Positions 11,691 through 23,386 of a stretch of 64,000 bases of DNA are shown in pieces (the stretch's first letter is position 1; the number at the start of each line of letters is the position of its first letter). The DNA comes from Spongilla lacustris. Its lineage: Eukaryota; Porifera; Demospongiae; Spongillida; Spongillidae. The position numbers and the translations under genes were made by a program. Under the pieces are notes generated by a model. It was not told the DNA's origin, did no database searches, and saw only the letters and a list, made by a program, of their open reading frames with translations. The stretch spans positions 7,219,573 through 7,283,572 of the forward strand of contig OX442415.1 of the NCBI GenBank assembly GCA_949361645.1, written 5' to 3'.

Positions 11691-12710
11691 GTTAAGTTAG
11701 GCATCGAATCATCATATTACAAAGTATGAGGACGTTTGGATGATGCCCAAAGGGTGCTTTAACTACCCAGGCGTTTTGGGTTGGTCTGCATGAAAAAAGG
11801 ACACACATGTTTATATAAATGTATCTTTATACTTGAACTAAGTAGGTTAACTTGGATTCTTTGTCTACAAAGCATAAGCACATAACCATTCCTTACAATA
11901 AAATGTTTTGTGACTACCCTATTTATTGCACACCCCATTCTTCAATCAACTAAGTTGTAAATGAAATTAATTTGAAGAATTAACAAATCATTTTATTTCT
12001 ATTGTTGCAAAATTGTAATTCGATGATGCCCAAGCACTGTTCTTTTCAAGCCAAGTATTCATGTTTAATTAGATGCATGCATCCATACGGGCATTACATG
12101 TATGAATGATGCGCATGTGCGCAACCATTGCTTTTTTGCTATTTAGAATGAAGACAGTTATTGATCTAAGGAGGCTCATTAATGATTATAAAAAGGATGT
12201 GAGTGAGCATGGATCCCTTCTAGCTCCTGAGATAAGAAATGGCTTAGTGTTGTACATCAACTCCAACCTAAAAAATGCCAAACCTATGGAAAAAGCCAAG
12301 ATAGTGGCAAAACTAGCAACAGGACAAGATGCGAACATTAACTGATGCATTGTGCACTTCCATTAAGCTTGTACTTCAAACTATCAATGATATGAAGAAG
12401 CATCTTACTAGAACCTGGGAAGATATTGTTTTTTTATCTTAATCTGAAATTTGAATTGCCTTTTAATGAATCCCAAACAAAGACTTCAAAAATCCACTTT
12501 CATCAGTCAGTGTTCTGCACACTAGTCAAACGGGCACCTCCTACTCCATACCTATAAACCTTAGATCTAGCTGCACTGAATTTGGGGAAAGAAAAAGTTA
12601 ATTCTTTAAAGAAGTTAATGACATCAAATGAGGTTCTCAAAGCAAAGCTTCGAGTACTTGCTAGTGTTAAAATGCAAACCGCTATTTTCAAAAAGCATTA
12701 AATAGAAAGT
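11691..12710 (+). pseudogene. MKT-family copy A (N-terminal domain plus coiled coil), broken
   Basis: The 883 bp from 11691 to about 12573 are nearly identical to 37107-37971 (copy B). The ATG at 12148 follows a tttttgctatttag acceptor-like site. The start MKTVIDLRRLINDYKKDVSE leads into the family block IRNGL.LYIN.N. A frameshift at about 12340 and more near 12430 and 12476 break the frame. A coiled-coil-like tail (KEKVNSLKKLMTSNEVLKAK and onwards) follows at 12590-12700. GATGCCCAA motifs lie 283 bp apart at 11742 and 12025. No known domain is recognised in the N-terminal part. Confidence 0.65.
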
Positions 12711-12899
12711 CAAATATCGAGAGTTACGGCAGTAACTCTCATATAGGATTTGTGCCGTATCATGAATATCATAAAATAACGCTTCGCGCGTATAACTCAC
12801 GAACCGAGAAACGGATAGTGTAGCTGTTTATTGCTATTGATCCACAATAGAAAGACGATCATTTTCATGTTTTGTTCGAGTCGCCAGACCGTTTACTTT

Positions 12900-15560
12900 T
12901 AGAGAACAAAAAAGGTCGTAGTTCTCGTTCCCAGACCGTAATTTGTCCATAGTCGTCGTCGTCGTCTTTATGGGTGAGTATAACTCGAGATAGGAAAGGT
13001 TTTTAAGAGCGCCAGTTACACCAAAAATCGTAGAAAAATCCTACCGACTGCCCCTTGATGTCAGATATACATGTTTGGTATGAAGCAATAAATACGTCCG
13101 AGTACACAAGTGTTCCCATGACAATACCCATACGTATAATTAGACATTTATGGTACCATTAACCTTGAACTTGACAAAATGCCTTCACGGGAACGAAAGA
13201 GGAGAAAAAAGCGACAAGAGGAATACGTCCTAAATCGAGACTATGAGTTAGAGTCCTCCCAAGTTCGGTACGATGCTGATGCTGAACAAAGGCGGGCGTC
13301 TGCTCGTGACATGTACAGAGCAAATCTGGAGTCCAACCGAGCTTCTAAGAGGCGGCGACATAAACAGAATTGTGACGAGATTCGAGCTTCTAAGAGGTGG
13401 CGACATAAACAGAATTCTGAAAAGATTCTAGCTTCTAAGAGGCGGCGACATAAACAAAATTCTGACAAGATTCGAGCTTCTAAGAGGCTTAAGATTCAGG
13501 CGAATCGAGCAACCAATCGGGCTTCACAAAGGAGTCTATATTGGAGAAACTCTTCTGCTGCGCGTTCAGCGAAAAGGGCGCAGCGTAAGCGTGAGGCGGA
13601 GACAGCACGCTACAACGGAAATACTACTACCGCCAAAAGGTGAGTTGTGCATGGAATATTAGTATATGGTTTGGCGCGCTTCTTTTAGTCTAGAGCAGCT
13701 GGAAAAGTGCTTTATACATTGTGTTGCTAGGTGATGACATGTACAGCTGGATTTTGTCATGTTGCATAACGGGTGTTGCTACACAGTATTCATGTTATTG
13801 ATATTAGTTGCACTGTTTATTATGTTTTGCAGTACAGTTCAAGCCACTTTTAATGTCGCCCCAAGTATAGTACACGCAAATAATGCATGACATGGGATTG
13901 ACATTATTATGTGGCTTCTACATGTATTACCAGTGAAGTATTGACTGCATGCTTCCATCTCCTTAATCATTTTAGCTACTGCCTGTATGAACCCAATGAT
14001 AGTGTTCTAATGGAGTATAAAGGTGGCCTTGAAAAGGCTATTCTAAGCAATAGGACATTGCTAGATGAGTTAAATGATGCCTTTTGCCATGGTTAGCACA
14101 AAAGGTTACCACTAGATCTGCACGTGCTGCTGTTAGCAAAGTTAGTACAGATGCATTACTTGCTAAGGCACTGAACATTCGAAGAACAAAAGCAGGGGGA
14201 TTGTTAAAAGATGTTCGTGCCATTAATGCAATAAAATTATCAGAAGATGATATTCTAGCTGGGATAAGGCATCACAGTGCTGTCTCAGAACCCTATTTCT
14301 ATGATACCTCTTACAATCACACAAAACAGCATGGGCCTATACCAGTAGACCTCAATGGTAGGTGTGTTGTGGCAGAGGAAATAGAGAACAGAGGTTGCCA
14401 TAATAGTGTGCGCCCACTGAAATGGAAATGCACAAGTGAGTGTCGAATGCTCACTGGTGGTGAAATAGAAGTAGTGCTGGAAACCAAGTTTCTATTTCAA
14501 AAATGCATAGATGATGTCCGGGCTGGACTGGACAGTCTTGATTCAGGGTGTAGTTGTGTCTGTCATGATAGCATTTTGCAATCAGACTTGCACTATAGTG
14601 AATGGCGAGGTCACCCTATTTGTTGTGAATTTCCAACCTGCTCCAGTCCACTGAGGGTGATAAGGGCAGCTGCACCTCACTACCCAGTCTTACGGGGGCT
14701 TATATTATCTGGCCACTTTATTCTGCCCGCAAAAATCATCTGGCTGTTAAAGCTATTGATGCAGCGCTTTGTAGTGGAAGTGTCGACGAACTATTAGGCT
14801 TACTTGGCTTGACAGACAACTTTTCACATTTGTTCAGTGATGAAGGGGTCCAGCATGCTGTAGTCGGTGATGACCATTCATCACCTGGTCTAGGCTGTAT
14901 CGAAAGGCACCTGTTAGTTACACATGCCGATCTCATTGCTGAGCTGCGATCTAAGTTTTGTGATGATCCAGAGTTTGCATGTTGCAGCTGTGAACGGTTA
15001 TGTCAGCGCAAGCAAGTATCTTGTGTTGATTTTAGTAACCTTGGCAAGTACAAAACTAGTACATGGTTGGCATTGAAAGCTCACATCTTACAAAGTGGTT
15101 GTTCTGAAAAACTATACATTTGTAAGCATTGCAGACCATTTCTAAATAAGAATACCATGCCTGCGCGATGTGTTCTTAATGGTCTGGTCACTGAACCTGT
15201 ACCCGATGAGCTGTCAAAGCTTGATGCTCTCAGTAAACAGTTAATTCAGAGGGCAAAGGCATTTCAAACTATTGTGCGATTGGGTACATATTCCGGAAAA
15301 GTACCGGCATATAACGCACTGCAGGCCTGTAAAGGTTGCATGTTTTTCCTACCACTCCCTCTGAACAAAACATGGGAAACCTTATCTGAGGTCAGCATTG
15401 GTGAAACTGACTTGGTGGCTTTGCCTGACCCTCAGTTGTTCATAATTTTGAATGGGGTTCCCACAAAGAGTAAGGTAGTGTGGCAAACGTTGGTAGATGT
15501 AAACCTGATGTTGCTAGGCAGTGACATGTTCAGTGTTGCTACAGCTGGACATGGGTATGC
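12900..15560 (+). pseudogene. Helitron Rep-protein N-terminal region, truncated
   Basis: Exon 1 (13179-13639) encodes a very basic N-terminus with four 15-residue repeats of the type RASKRRRHKQNSDKI and ends at AAAG|GTGAGT. Exon 2 starts at 13976 after tcattttag, in matching phase. Frameshifts at about 14090 and 14735 split the rest. The later part contains C..C.R, an ICKHC..FL segment, then PARCVLNGL, VPDELSKLD and FQTIVRLGTYSGKVPAYNAL. This is the DUF6570-like zinc-binding region that precedes the Helitron_like_N domain in animal and fungal Helitrons. The Rep HUH nuclease and helicase are absent; homology fades at about 15560. Alternative: an unrelated zinc-finger transposon protein. Confidence 0.65.
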
Positions 15561-15889
15561 ATAACATTTTGGTGGGTACTTCTGCACAGCTGGTACTGAT
15601 CCTTTTCACTCTACCACTAATGGACCCTCACAGAAACAAGCCACTTCTGAGTTACATAAATGTCATACTGGTGCCTGGTAATATTAAGGCAACCCAACGT
15701 TAAAAAAAAAAAGAAAAAATATTATCTATAAGAAGGTTGGTGATATTCAATGGTGGTGTAAAAATGAAGCTACCTACATATGCATTAATGATTTTGGTTT
15801 GCTGTATATTCAAGCACTTATTCTTCACGAGCATAAGATAAAACTATGTCCAACAAGATTCGTTGCATTGTGACGTAATTAACATGATG

Positions 15890-16025
15890 TAAGACATAAG
15901 TGACGTGAGATACATGTTTGCAGTGTGTTCTACACATTTTGGCGGGACCGGACCTCTTCGGGACGTGAGATACACGTTTACAGTGTGTTCTACACATTTT
16001 GGCGGGTACACAACAGCCGATTTGA
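15890..16025. repeat. two-copy tandem repeat (about 57 bp)
   Basis: The unit 'ggacctcttcgggacgtgag' followed by 'atacacgtttacagtgtg' and 'ttctacacattttggcggg' occurs twice in direct order, and a partial third unit (tggacctcttcgga) ends near 16050. It lies about 200 bp upstream of the RGG-protein gene, so it could be part of its upstream region. Confidence 0.7.
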
Positions 16026-16224
16026 ATGAGTGATCCTACTGGACCTCTTCGGATTCTATGCCTCCAAATGTGATTGGAAAGTTTTTGCAAGCAAACGCGC
16101 TATTTAAAATGAATAAGTTTAGTGCCGTCTTAATTAAGCTTTGACAACAAAAAAACAGTGAAGCTGTATTGAGCTACATTAACGTGTGAGCTCGTATTAA
16201 GTGAGCTTATATTTCCATGTATAG

Positions 16225-16630
16225 ATGGCTGCTAAGTATACTGAAGATTTTGACGAAGCTTCGATTCAACTTGTAAGTTGTGATACGCTAACAATATAAT
16301 ATACTATACTCTTTTCAGATTCAGGAAGCGGAAGCCCAAGGCTCTGTCGAAATGGACAAAGAAAGTGTAAAATTTTAATGGCAATATACTCATTTGCTTA
16401 ACATACAATGTAACTTTATTTTGATTTCCTAACAGGAACCTGTGAAAAAGAAAAAGAAAACGACTGCAGAAGCTGATGAAGGAGGGAGTGGAGGAAGAGG
16501 GGGAAGAGGAGGGAGAGGCGGAAGAGGAGGAAGAGAAGGAAGAGGAGGAAGAGGAGGAAGAGAAGGAAGAGGAGGAGGTGGAGATCGCCCGTACATATTT
16601 AAAATAACTAATGCTTATTTTTATAATTAA
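16225..16630 (+). CDS. small RGG-rich basic protein, three exons
   Basis: Three exons join without changing phase: 16225-16272, 16319-16366 and 16436-16630 (48, 48 and 195 nt; 96 residues plus stop). Both introns begin GT (CTT|GTAAGT and AGT|GTAAAA) and end in pyrimidine-rich CAG (cttttcag, ttcctaacag). The product starts with an acidic segment (MAAKYTEDFDEASIQL). A lysine run (VKKKKK) follows that could be a nuclear signal, then an RGG/RG region of about 35 residues with regular REGRGG breaks, and a short DRPYIF tail. RGG boxes bind RNA and are methylated on arginine in many proteins. I do not recognise a family, so function is unknown; an RNA-binding role is inference from composition. The GGAGGAAGA repeats at DNA level are expansion-prone. 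Confidence 0.6.
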
Positions 16631-16741
16631 ACTTTGTTTTACTATTTCTGTATTACATATTAAATACGCTGTACTTCATCAGCGATCGAGACAAACGTTT
16701 CTGCATGACATTTTGCGATATCGGCCATCAAAAATGAAGGG

Positions 16742-17033
16742 AACAAGATATAAAAAACATTCTCTCTGAGAAAGTTGGTGGTATATAGGATTTGAAAGCA
16801 ATGGTGGTGTAAAAACGATGGGAACAAGGGATCAACGATGATACGAAATTTTTTTAACAGTCCTATATTTAGCACTTTTGTAGTACGTACATTTTACGTT
16901 GCTAAATATAGGACTGTTAAAAAAATTTCGTATCATCGTTGATCCCTTGTTCCCATCCTTTTTACACCACCATTGCTTTCAAATCCTATATACCACCAAC
17001 TTTCTCAGAGAGAATGTTTTTTTATATCTTGTT
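16742..17033. mobile_element. foldback element, 133-bp arms
   Basis: Arms at 16742-16874 and 16901-17033 are near-perfect inverted repeats separated by 26 bp. They contain 'gatgggaacaagggatcaac', 'atggtggtgtaaaaa', 'ggatttgaaagcaat' and 'ctctctgagaaagt'. A single-arm fragment of the same family occurs at 61210-61275, and a poorer one at about 15731-15770. Short length, lack of coding capacity and perfect arms fit a MITE. Confidence 0.85.
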
Positions 17034-17099
17034 GAATAAACACTCAGTTCGTTCTAAATTGCAAAGTGCAAAAATAATAATAATAATAAATTTAATAAA

Positions 17100-17287
17100 A
17101 GAAATTGACGCAGGAAAATTTGTTATTAAAGCAAGGAAGCCATCACAGTGAAGCAAAACAGTTAACCTACTGGAAAACTGATGAAGCTGACGAAGATGGG
17201 GAGAACGTTACAATTGTCATATACATGTATGGGCTGTTAGCAGATTACATTGCTGGGGATCTTAGTTTAAGTGAACTGAAATCATGA
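17100..17287 (+). pseudogene. MKT-family C-terminal piece
   Basis: The frame ends TYWKTDEADEDGENV ... YGLLADYIAGDLSLSELKS and stop. The tails at 21660-21765 (EDGDD...LVDYITDDLYISEIDV) and, on the minus strand, at 23400-23500 (LLTDYITGDVIFVDF) show the same acidic stretch followed by L(L/V)(A/T/V)DYI(A/T)(G/D)D. It may be the distal end of copy A, separated from its N-terminus by the Helitron and RGG-gene segment. Confidence 0.5.
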
Positions 17288-17787
17288 ATACGCTTGATTG
17301 TACATAGTGTAGTGTGGTTGATATGTTTTTCTGCATTGATAATTGTACTGGCAGTTTGATTTGTGTAGATTTCATCAGTTAGTACCATAATTCAGTACGT
17401 ATAGTTATGTGTACTATTTGGCAGAGTAACCTTCCTACTTAACATGACCAATAGTAAGCGTTAGTTACTTATTGAAGCAAAATACAATGCATCTCTATGT
17501 ATTATATTAGTGATACTATGTATTTTAAAGTTTTGGTTAAGGCTGCACACTTATTTATATCTCTGTACTGATTATAAACTCAACCGGGACAGTTTTTGTT
17601 TCGCGTACCCTATTAATTCACGTACATTCGCGATCATTTCATTTTTGATCTTTCGAATAGCGTGGTGCTCGCAACGAAACGCATAGCCATGAGTATAAGG
17701 TATTTTTGGAATGTAGAATTTTTGCTCTTTCTAACGATATATAATATGGGGCTGAAATCACAATTTGAAAAAAATATCCAACTACCT

Positions 17788-17825
17788 ATTTACGGACCCA
17801 CTTACGCGATTTATCCAAGTACCTA
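17788..17825 (+). repeat. shared loop motif, copy 1
   Basis: TTTACGGACCCACTTACGCG followed by ATTTATCCAAGTACCTA. It is almost identical to the loop of the 36.5-37.1 kb foldback element (36796-36832) and related to 25134-25167. Another TATCCAACTACCTA word lies 20 bp upstream. Confidence 0.7.
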
Positions 17826-18269
17826 TTATTGTGCAATGCTTGACGCTTGATTCTTACAGTGATTTGATTGTTTGGATGTCGAAGGAAACTCCGAAAAATA
17901 AATATATTTGCTTATCTTTTATAGATATAGCCAACCGATTGGATTCGAATTCTAATTGCCTGGCCGGTCTGGGCGAACCTCCTTGTAAGAAGCAGTGTAG
18001 CATAGCTACATTCTTCCAACCATGCTTAATCCGATAGATATCGGCAGAAACTTCTACGATGAGACCAATGACAATGTCTTTGCCTATATGCGAGCAAAAT
18101 TTGGGGGTTAATTATTAAAAAAACTGCCCGAAACAAAGATCCAGCTTGCTAAGTGGAGAATTTTAATCATTCCACGAAATTTACAGTGCTTTTCAAAGCA
18201 TTGACCAATGTGAAAAGGGCCTAATTTAGGAGATTGTTACTATATTTAAACTGATCTTAGTCAGTCTAC

Positions 18270-18410
18270 TCTACTAATGCTAGTAATGCAGTTATTAGTG
18301 AAAGATCTTTTTCGACCGCTCGTCGCCTGAAAACGGCTTGGGCCGCGTGGCTTCGTTCAAGCATGAATCAAATTAGAGCTCTACAGCTAATATTGGCCTG
18401 GACCAAGGTG
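18270..18410 (+). pseudogene. hAT dimerisation-domain remnant
   Basis: The frame reads NASNAVISERSFSTARRLKT and then a WLRSSMNQIRALQL segment. This matches the C-terminal hAT signature (sn...sERsFS.lrrlKt.lRs.m.q.Rl..L.ll), with a short AWAA insertion. The rest of the transposase is not visible upstream, so it is a relic, and of a different hAT lineage from the one at 4.4 kb. Confidence 0.65.
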
Positions 18411-19212
18411 CCTCTCAGTGGGTTCGCCTCTATAGAAATCGAAAGCGAAATTTTGGTATGGGATCGATATTATTGTGCACTGATTTGGCTTATACATATA
18501 TAATTGTATATGCGCGTTTCTATGAATTATAACTTCCACATGTAGGGAGGTGCAAAGGAATTGCTGATACGCCGGAGTATTATCGATATATGCCCCCCCC
18601 CCCCACTTTATAATACCCTCCTCGGTAACCGGTTTGGTAGCTTTCCAAACCTATTACTCCTGAGGTAGCATTTTATTTGTTTGGCTGTCGGTCGTGCGTT
18701 CTTTGAATCGCATTCTTTCGCAAAAGAGCGATGAATCCTCCCGATGCTCTGCAGTCTGCACTCTTCATGGACGCTGAATTTTCGTTGTATACTATCGTTT
18801 CCTCTTTAAAGTTTATAATTAGTTTAGACTCGAGGTTCCGGTGATGCCCTCAGTCCTCAGACTCATGCAGAGTCACCGGTTATAGTTGTGGTCCGATGAT
18901 ATTTTTTAATAAAACGTGCCACTACATGGAGGTTGATTTCAACTAATAGGTGTAGTGCCCAGACCGTACACATTGGATTACATGTATGCAGCTACTGGAG
19001 CAAAATATGACGAAGTTCTAAACTATTTGATAATTTTGACTCCTGTCAGATACAGGATGCTTAAATATACTTCATTTGCTAACACAACCGCCGATATAAG
19101 CAATATAGCCTCGATACTTTTTGACCCCTGAAGCGAGAATGCCAATGAGTTCTGAAGCTATTGGTGTTATTTTCATTTCTTAAAAGTGTTCCTATCTCGA
19201 GTTATGTGTGTA

Positions 19213-19295
19213 TGGTCAAGAAAAGGAGGAGGGGGAGGGGGGAGGGGGAGGGGGAGGGGGAGGGGGAGGGGGAGGGGGAGGGGGAGGGGGAGGGG
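19213..19295. repeat. (GGGGGA)n microsatellite at gap edge
   Basis: Hexanucleotide GGGGGA run of about 80 bp ending exactly at a 200-N gap; its true length is unknown. Open frames through it are composition artefacts. Confidence 0.95.
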
Positions 19296-19495
19296 NNNNN
19301 NNNNNNNNNNNNNNNNNNNNNNNNNNNNNNNNNNNNNNNNNNNNNNNNNNNNNNNNNNNNNNNNNNNNNNNNNNNNNNNNNNNNNNNNNNNNNNNNNNNN
19401 NNNNNNNNNNNNNNNNNNNNNNNNNNNNNNNNNNNNNNNNNNNNNNNNNNNNNNNNNNNNNNNNNNNNNNNNNNNNNNNNNNNNNNNNNNNNNNN
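19296..19495. other. assembly gap (200 N)
   Basis: Exactly 200 N, a placeholder size; the flanking GGGGGA satellite probably caused the break. Confidence 0.99.
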
Positions 19496-19984
19496 CATGA
19501 ATGCATGCAGGCTTTGGGCTGATGGGGGAACGAAGCACACAACCATTTCAATCAGTCGTACAGGACATATGAGTATGGCCAACTGCCCAAGGACACTTAA
19601 TTTAATATTAGGCGTAGCCCGAAGGTAGGTACCGGCATATTTCACGTACGAGTACCGAAAAATTGGTGATCCAATATTAAGTAAAAATTGTGACGCGGGT
19701 TGCAAATTGTTCAGGTGCATTAAATTCGAGTAAAAGCTGGTTTGTGTTCGTTTGATGGCTGTCGTGGACTGTTTCTGGATTTATCGGTATGTCGATACAT
19801 TGTCTATGCTATGACACAGCTCTGGTTTATTTGAAACGTTTAGTTCAAAATTTCTGGCGCGTAGAAAAAAATATGTACCCTTTAGGTTTGGTAGAACTTT
19901 TTTGTCTTTAGAGGTACCGGGAAACCGATCAGATTTAGGTACTCCCCAGGTCTTAATCTATATGGATTTCAAATTTCACGAACT

Positions 19985-21765
19985 TTGGTTGATGCCCAAA
20001 GCGTCATCCAACAGCCTATGTGTTTAAATATGGCACGTGCTATTCATGAAGCCAACTGACGTCAAACGTTATTAGGTGGTTAAGCACTGCCCATAAAACA
20101 TAGTTTTGCAACTTTTTAAGAACATTTCTTACCTTTGAGTACCGTATTGCAATAACAAAGTTTAACTCTAAATAAAGACTACCATTATTTTCGAGGTACC
20201 GTAAAAAGAAGCATTTCTAAACGCAGTTTTGCTATAAATCTACATACTATGAAAATACCTTAATTTTTGGGCGATGCCCAAGGCATACCCCAGATTTTCT
20301 CAGGTAGTGACTCGTCCCCAGATATCATATTGTACATTGCCGCGAAAATGGAACTAACGCATGACTGTGCAACTTTCCAGTGTGCTTACAGCCCTACATG
20401 TAACCCTTTTAAGATGTTAGCATGCTGCAACGATCTGTTAGTGTGTCTTTTTCCAAATTAGGATGAAGACTGCAGAAGATTTTAAGAAGTTGATTGAAGG
20501 TTTTAGTGGTGATATCAGTGCAGACAATGCACTACAGGTTTCAGCAATAAGAAATGGCTTGGTAGTGCACATATATACAAACATAATGCAGCAAAGCATT
20601 TTTAAAACTGCCAAAATGGTGGCTTTTATTCATGAAGGAGTATGTGGGAATATTAATGAAGCTCATGGTGAGAATAAAAATTATGAAGAGCATCTTGAAA
20701 GCGTTTGGGAAGATATTGTTAATCTATTAGAGGATGAGTTTTCACTTCCTATTCAAACCACTGCTATACCATCTGTGTACTTATACTTGTCAAACCTCTT
20801 TGAAATTAAGAACTCCTTGCAAGAAATGTGGAATAAAGAGACAAAAACTAAGAGAATTACTCATTTCAAAGCGGATGCTCAGTCGCAAGTATCAAACTGT
20901 TATAAGTAAGCAACATGACAATCGTAAACTTAGACAAGCTTTGCCGGAGCAGATTGAAAGAAATTTGCATGCACATTTTAAAAAGGAGATAAATCAAAAA
21001 GATGCCACTTTGAAGCGGTTGGCAAATGAAAACTTATTATTAAAAAACACAGGTAATTTGCATAAAATAGCTTCATTAAAACATTCTTAGGTGAAAATGA
21101 GGTCTGCTCATAGGAAACGTGAAAAGTAAAGAGTGTGCTCTGAAGAGAAGTAATGCCATTATAAGTAAGAAGGTCCGCAATCTTGAGTTGGAAAATGAAG
21201 CATTAAGGGCTAATGTGGATTAGAACCACAATTTAGCACAATGCATCAGTACTAGACAAGACAAAAAAACTTACAGTACAGCATGTCGTAAAACAATATT
21301 CTTGCCTTCAGTATCAGGTGCCTGTATCAAGTGTATGTAATGTTATACATGTATAAGCCGTTCTTGAGCACCTTGGAAATGTAACTGTAGATTGCCTTCC
21401 TGATCCTCAAACAGTTAGTTACTTTGCCTATGAATTAGGCATATTAAAAGCTGGTGAAATATTGTATGATAATGATAATGTAACCCTTTCATGGGATTCA
21501 ATATCTGTGGAGGGACGTCATATTAATGAAGTTCATATCAGCATTGCAACAGTTACTCCCACTTCCTATGTGCTACAATTAGGTATGATTATGCTTCCAC
21601 GACCCCATATTCAGACCTGTTTTAATGTTATTGTAAGTTCATACTGCTACTTATTGGAAACGAGGAAGCAGTCAAGAAGATGGAGATGATGTTTCAATGA
21701 CGCTATATGAATTCTTAGTTGACTATATCACAGATGACTTGTACATTAGTGAAATTGATGTATAA
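19985..21765 (+). pseudogene. MKT-family copy C, most complete, transposase-like
   Basis: This is the longest version of the family. The ATG at 20463 follows a tttttccaaattag acceptor-like site. The 148-codon frame starts MKTAEDFKKLIEGFSGDISA, then AIRNGLVVHIYTNI and VWEDIVNLLEDEF. After a frame change come leucine/lysine-rich coiled-coil segments (about 20860-21235, several stops). A block with DSISVEGRHINEVHI at about 21490-21540 follows, and then the tail LVDYITDDLYISEIDV ending at 21765. The D..S.eG.HINEvHis block resembles a segment of uncharacterised transposase-like proteins in invertebrates (recalled, not searched), and its Asp could be a DDE residue. GATGCCCAA motifs lie at 19991 and 20273, the same spacing as in copies A and B. 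Frameshifts make this copy non-functional unless spliced. Confidence 0.6.
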
Positions 21766-23385
21766 CACTATTCTATACTTCTTATGTGTGTGCAAGACTT
21801 GTAAAAAAAATTTGGTGTGATTATATTATAGATTGTAGTTGCTATAGCGAAGAGAACAAAAACCGTCACAATTTTTTATGCGCTACCGCATGGATTGCCA
21901 TAGCCGCAAAATCCGATGTTTGGATCGCTATAACTTTTTCACTGCTTATGCAAATGCCACGTTTCACATATCATTTTAATTCCTTTAATCTGCTCTTTAA
22001 GGCAGTACCAAACTTGGTGCAAAATATTGCGTTTGAAAAAAATTTACCCGTACCTACCGAAGGCCGAAGGTCGGGCTAGTACGCCTGAGTGTGAGTCAGT
22101 GTGTTTCCAAACTGGAGTCTTTGAGGCCAGAAAAGCTAAGTCGAAATAGAAAATGCAAAGACAAGTGTGTGATTTTTGTTTTCCAAGCATATGTTTCGCA
22201 CATACATGTATACGATATGAGAGGACCACTTTGCTACGTAAAAAATCTGCCCTTTTCAAAGCGTTGGCATGACGCGCAGAAAATAAGCCCCGTTACACCC
22301 TAAACAGAACCAAATACAGCCGTCTCTTGAGTACACGTTTCTAAAAGAGTTTTTTCATTTGGCCGGGTGGATTTCTCAAAAAAGCCTATTGACACGAACA
22401 ACTCAAAATAAAGCGCATGTAGTCTCGGCCCTTTCTTCGCGCGTATGCATACAAATACAACAAAGACAAAACTTATACTGTTTTAGTCTTCGAAGGACGC
22501 CTGACTGATATATCGATTCAAAGTGAGCTTACGTTGTACGGATAAAGAAGGATAAGCCACATTCCAGTGCCATGCGGTAACTAGGATTCAGTTGCCTGTC
22601 TCCAAGCAGGGGATGGGGACGAGACATAATGTCCAACTTTTCAATGGAATGAAGCAGCCGTGGTCTATCTGTCGCTAATATGGCCCTAAAACAACATTTT
22701 CGTAGACAAATGTACAATTTGATAAAAGGTTGGGTTTTATCTAGACGCTTCAGTGCATGCAGTATATACTCCCTATATGTTCTTACCTTGGAATTTTACT
22801 ATGTGGTGCCAAGTCATTATAGTCGTAGGTTTATTCAATGTTATATAAAGTAGTTACGAAATCCGCCACCCTAAGTCCCAATCATGAGTTATACTGTCTA
22901 AATAGAATCATTTCAAAAGTGTTAAACTACTAGAACGAACTTACGATAGGTACTTGGATATGTTTTTCAAATTGATATTTTTGCAACAATTAGCATAGTT
23001 CTAAAAAGAGTAAAAAATGAGCATTCCAACGGTATATTACTTATCATATCATCTTTTTTCATTTGGTCAATACGGCAGCATAAAGCGGTACTTTTGAATG
23101 TATGGAATTGAATGACCGCGCAGAAAAAAACTGTGCCGGTTTAACTTATATTCGCTACACTGAACTTACTAAACATGCTACTGCAGCCAAATATACGGTA
23201 TAAGGAGTAACTGCCACACATACCTGCTCATAAAAATAGTTTTTAGAAGGTACTACAGCAGATATTATGCATAAAATCATGCCAAATATGCAGGCTGCTC
23301 ATGGTAGCGATATAGAAATATATAGCCAAGTGTATATATATCATGTTCTCGGAAACAAAATTTCACCATTCAATGAAAAAGGCAT
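21766..23385. other. no gene recognised; repeat words only
   Basis: No supported ORF. At 22063-22080 'aggccgaaggtcgggctag' echoes the arms of the 50.0-50.1 kb hairpin. At 22941-22960 the complement of TATCCAAGTACCTA occurs, beside an 'atttgaaaaa' context like that at 17.76 kb. Confidence 0.4.
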
Positions 23386-23386
23386 T

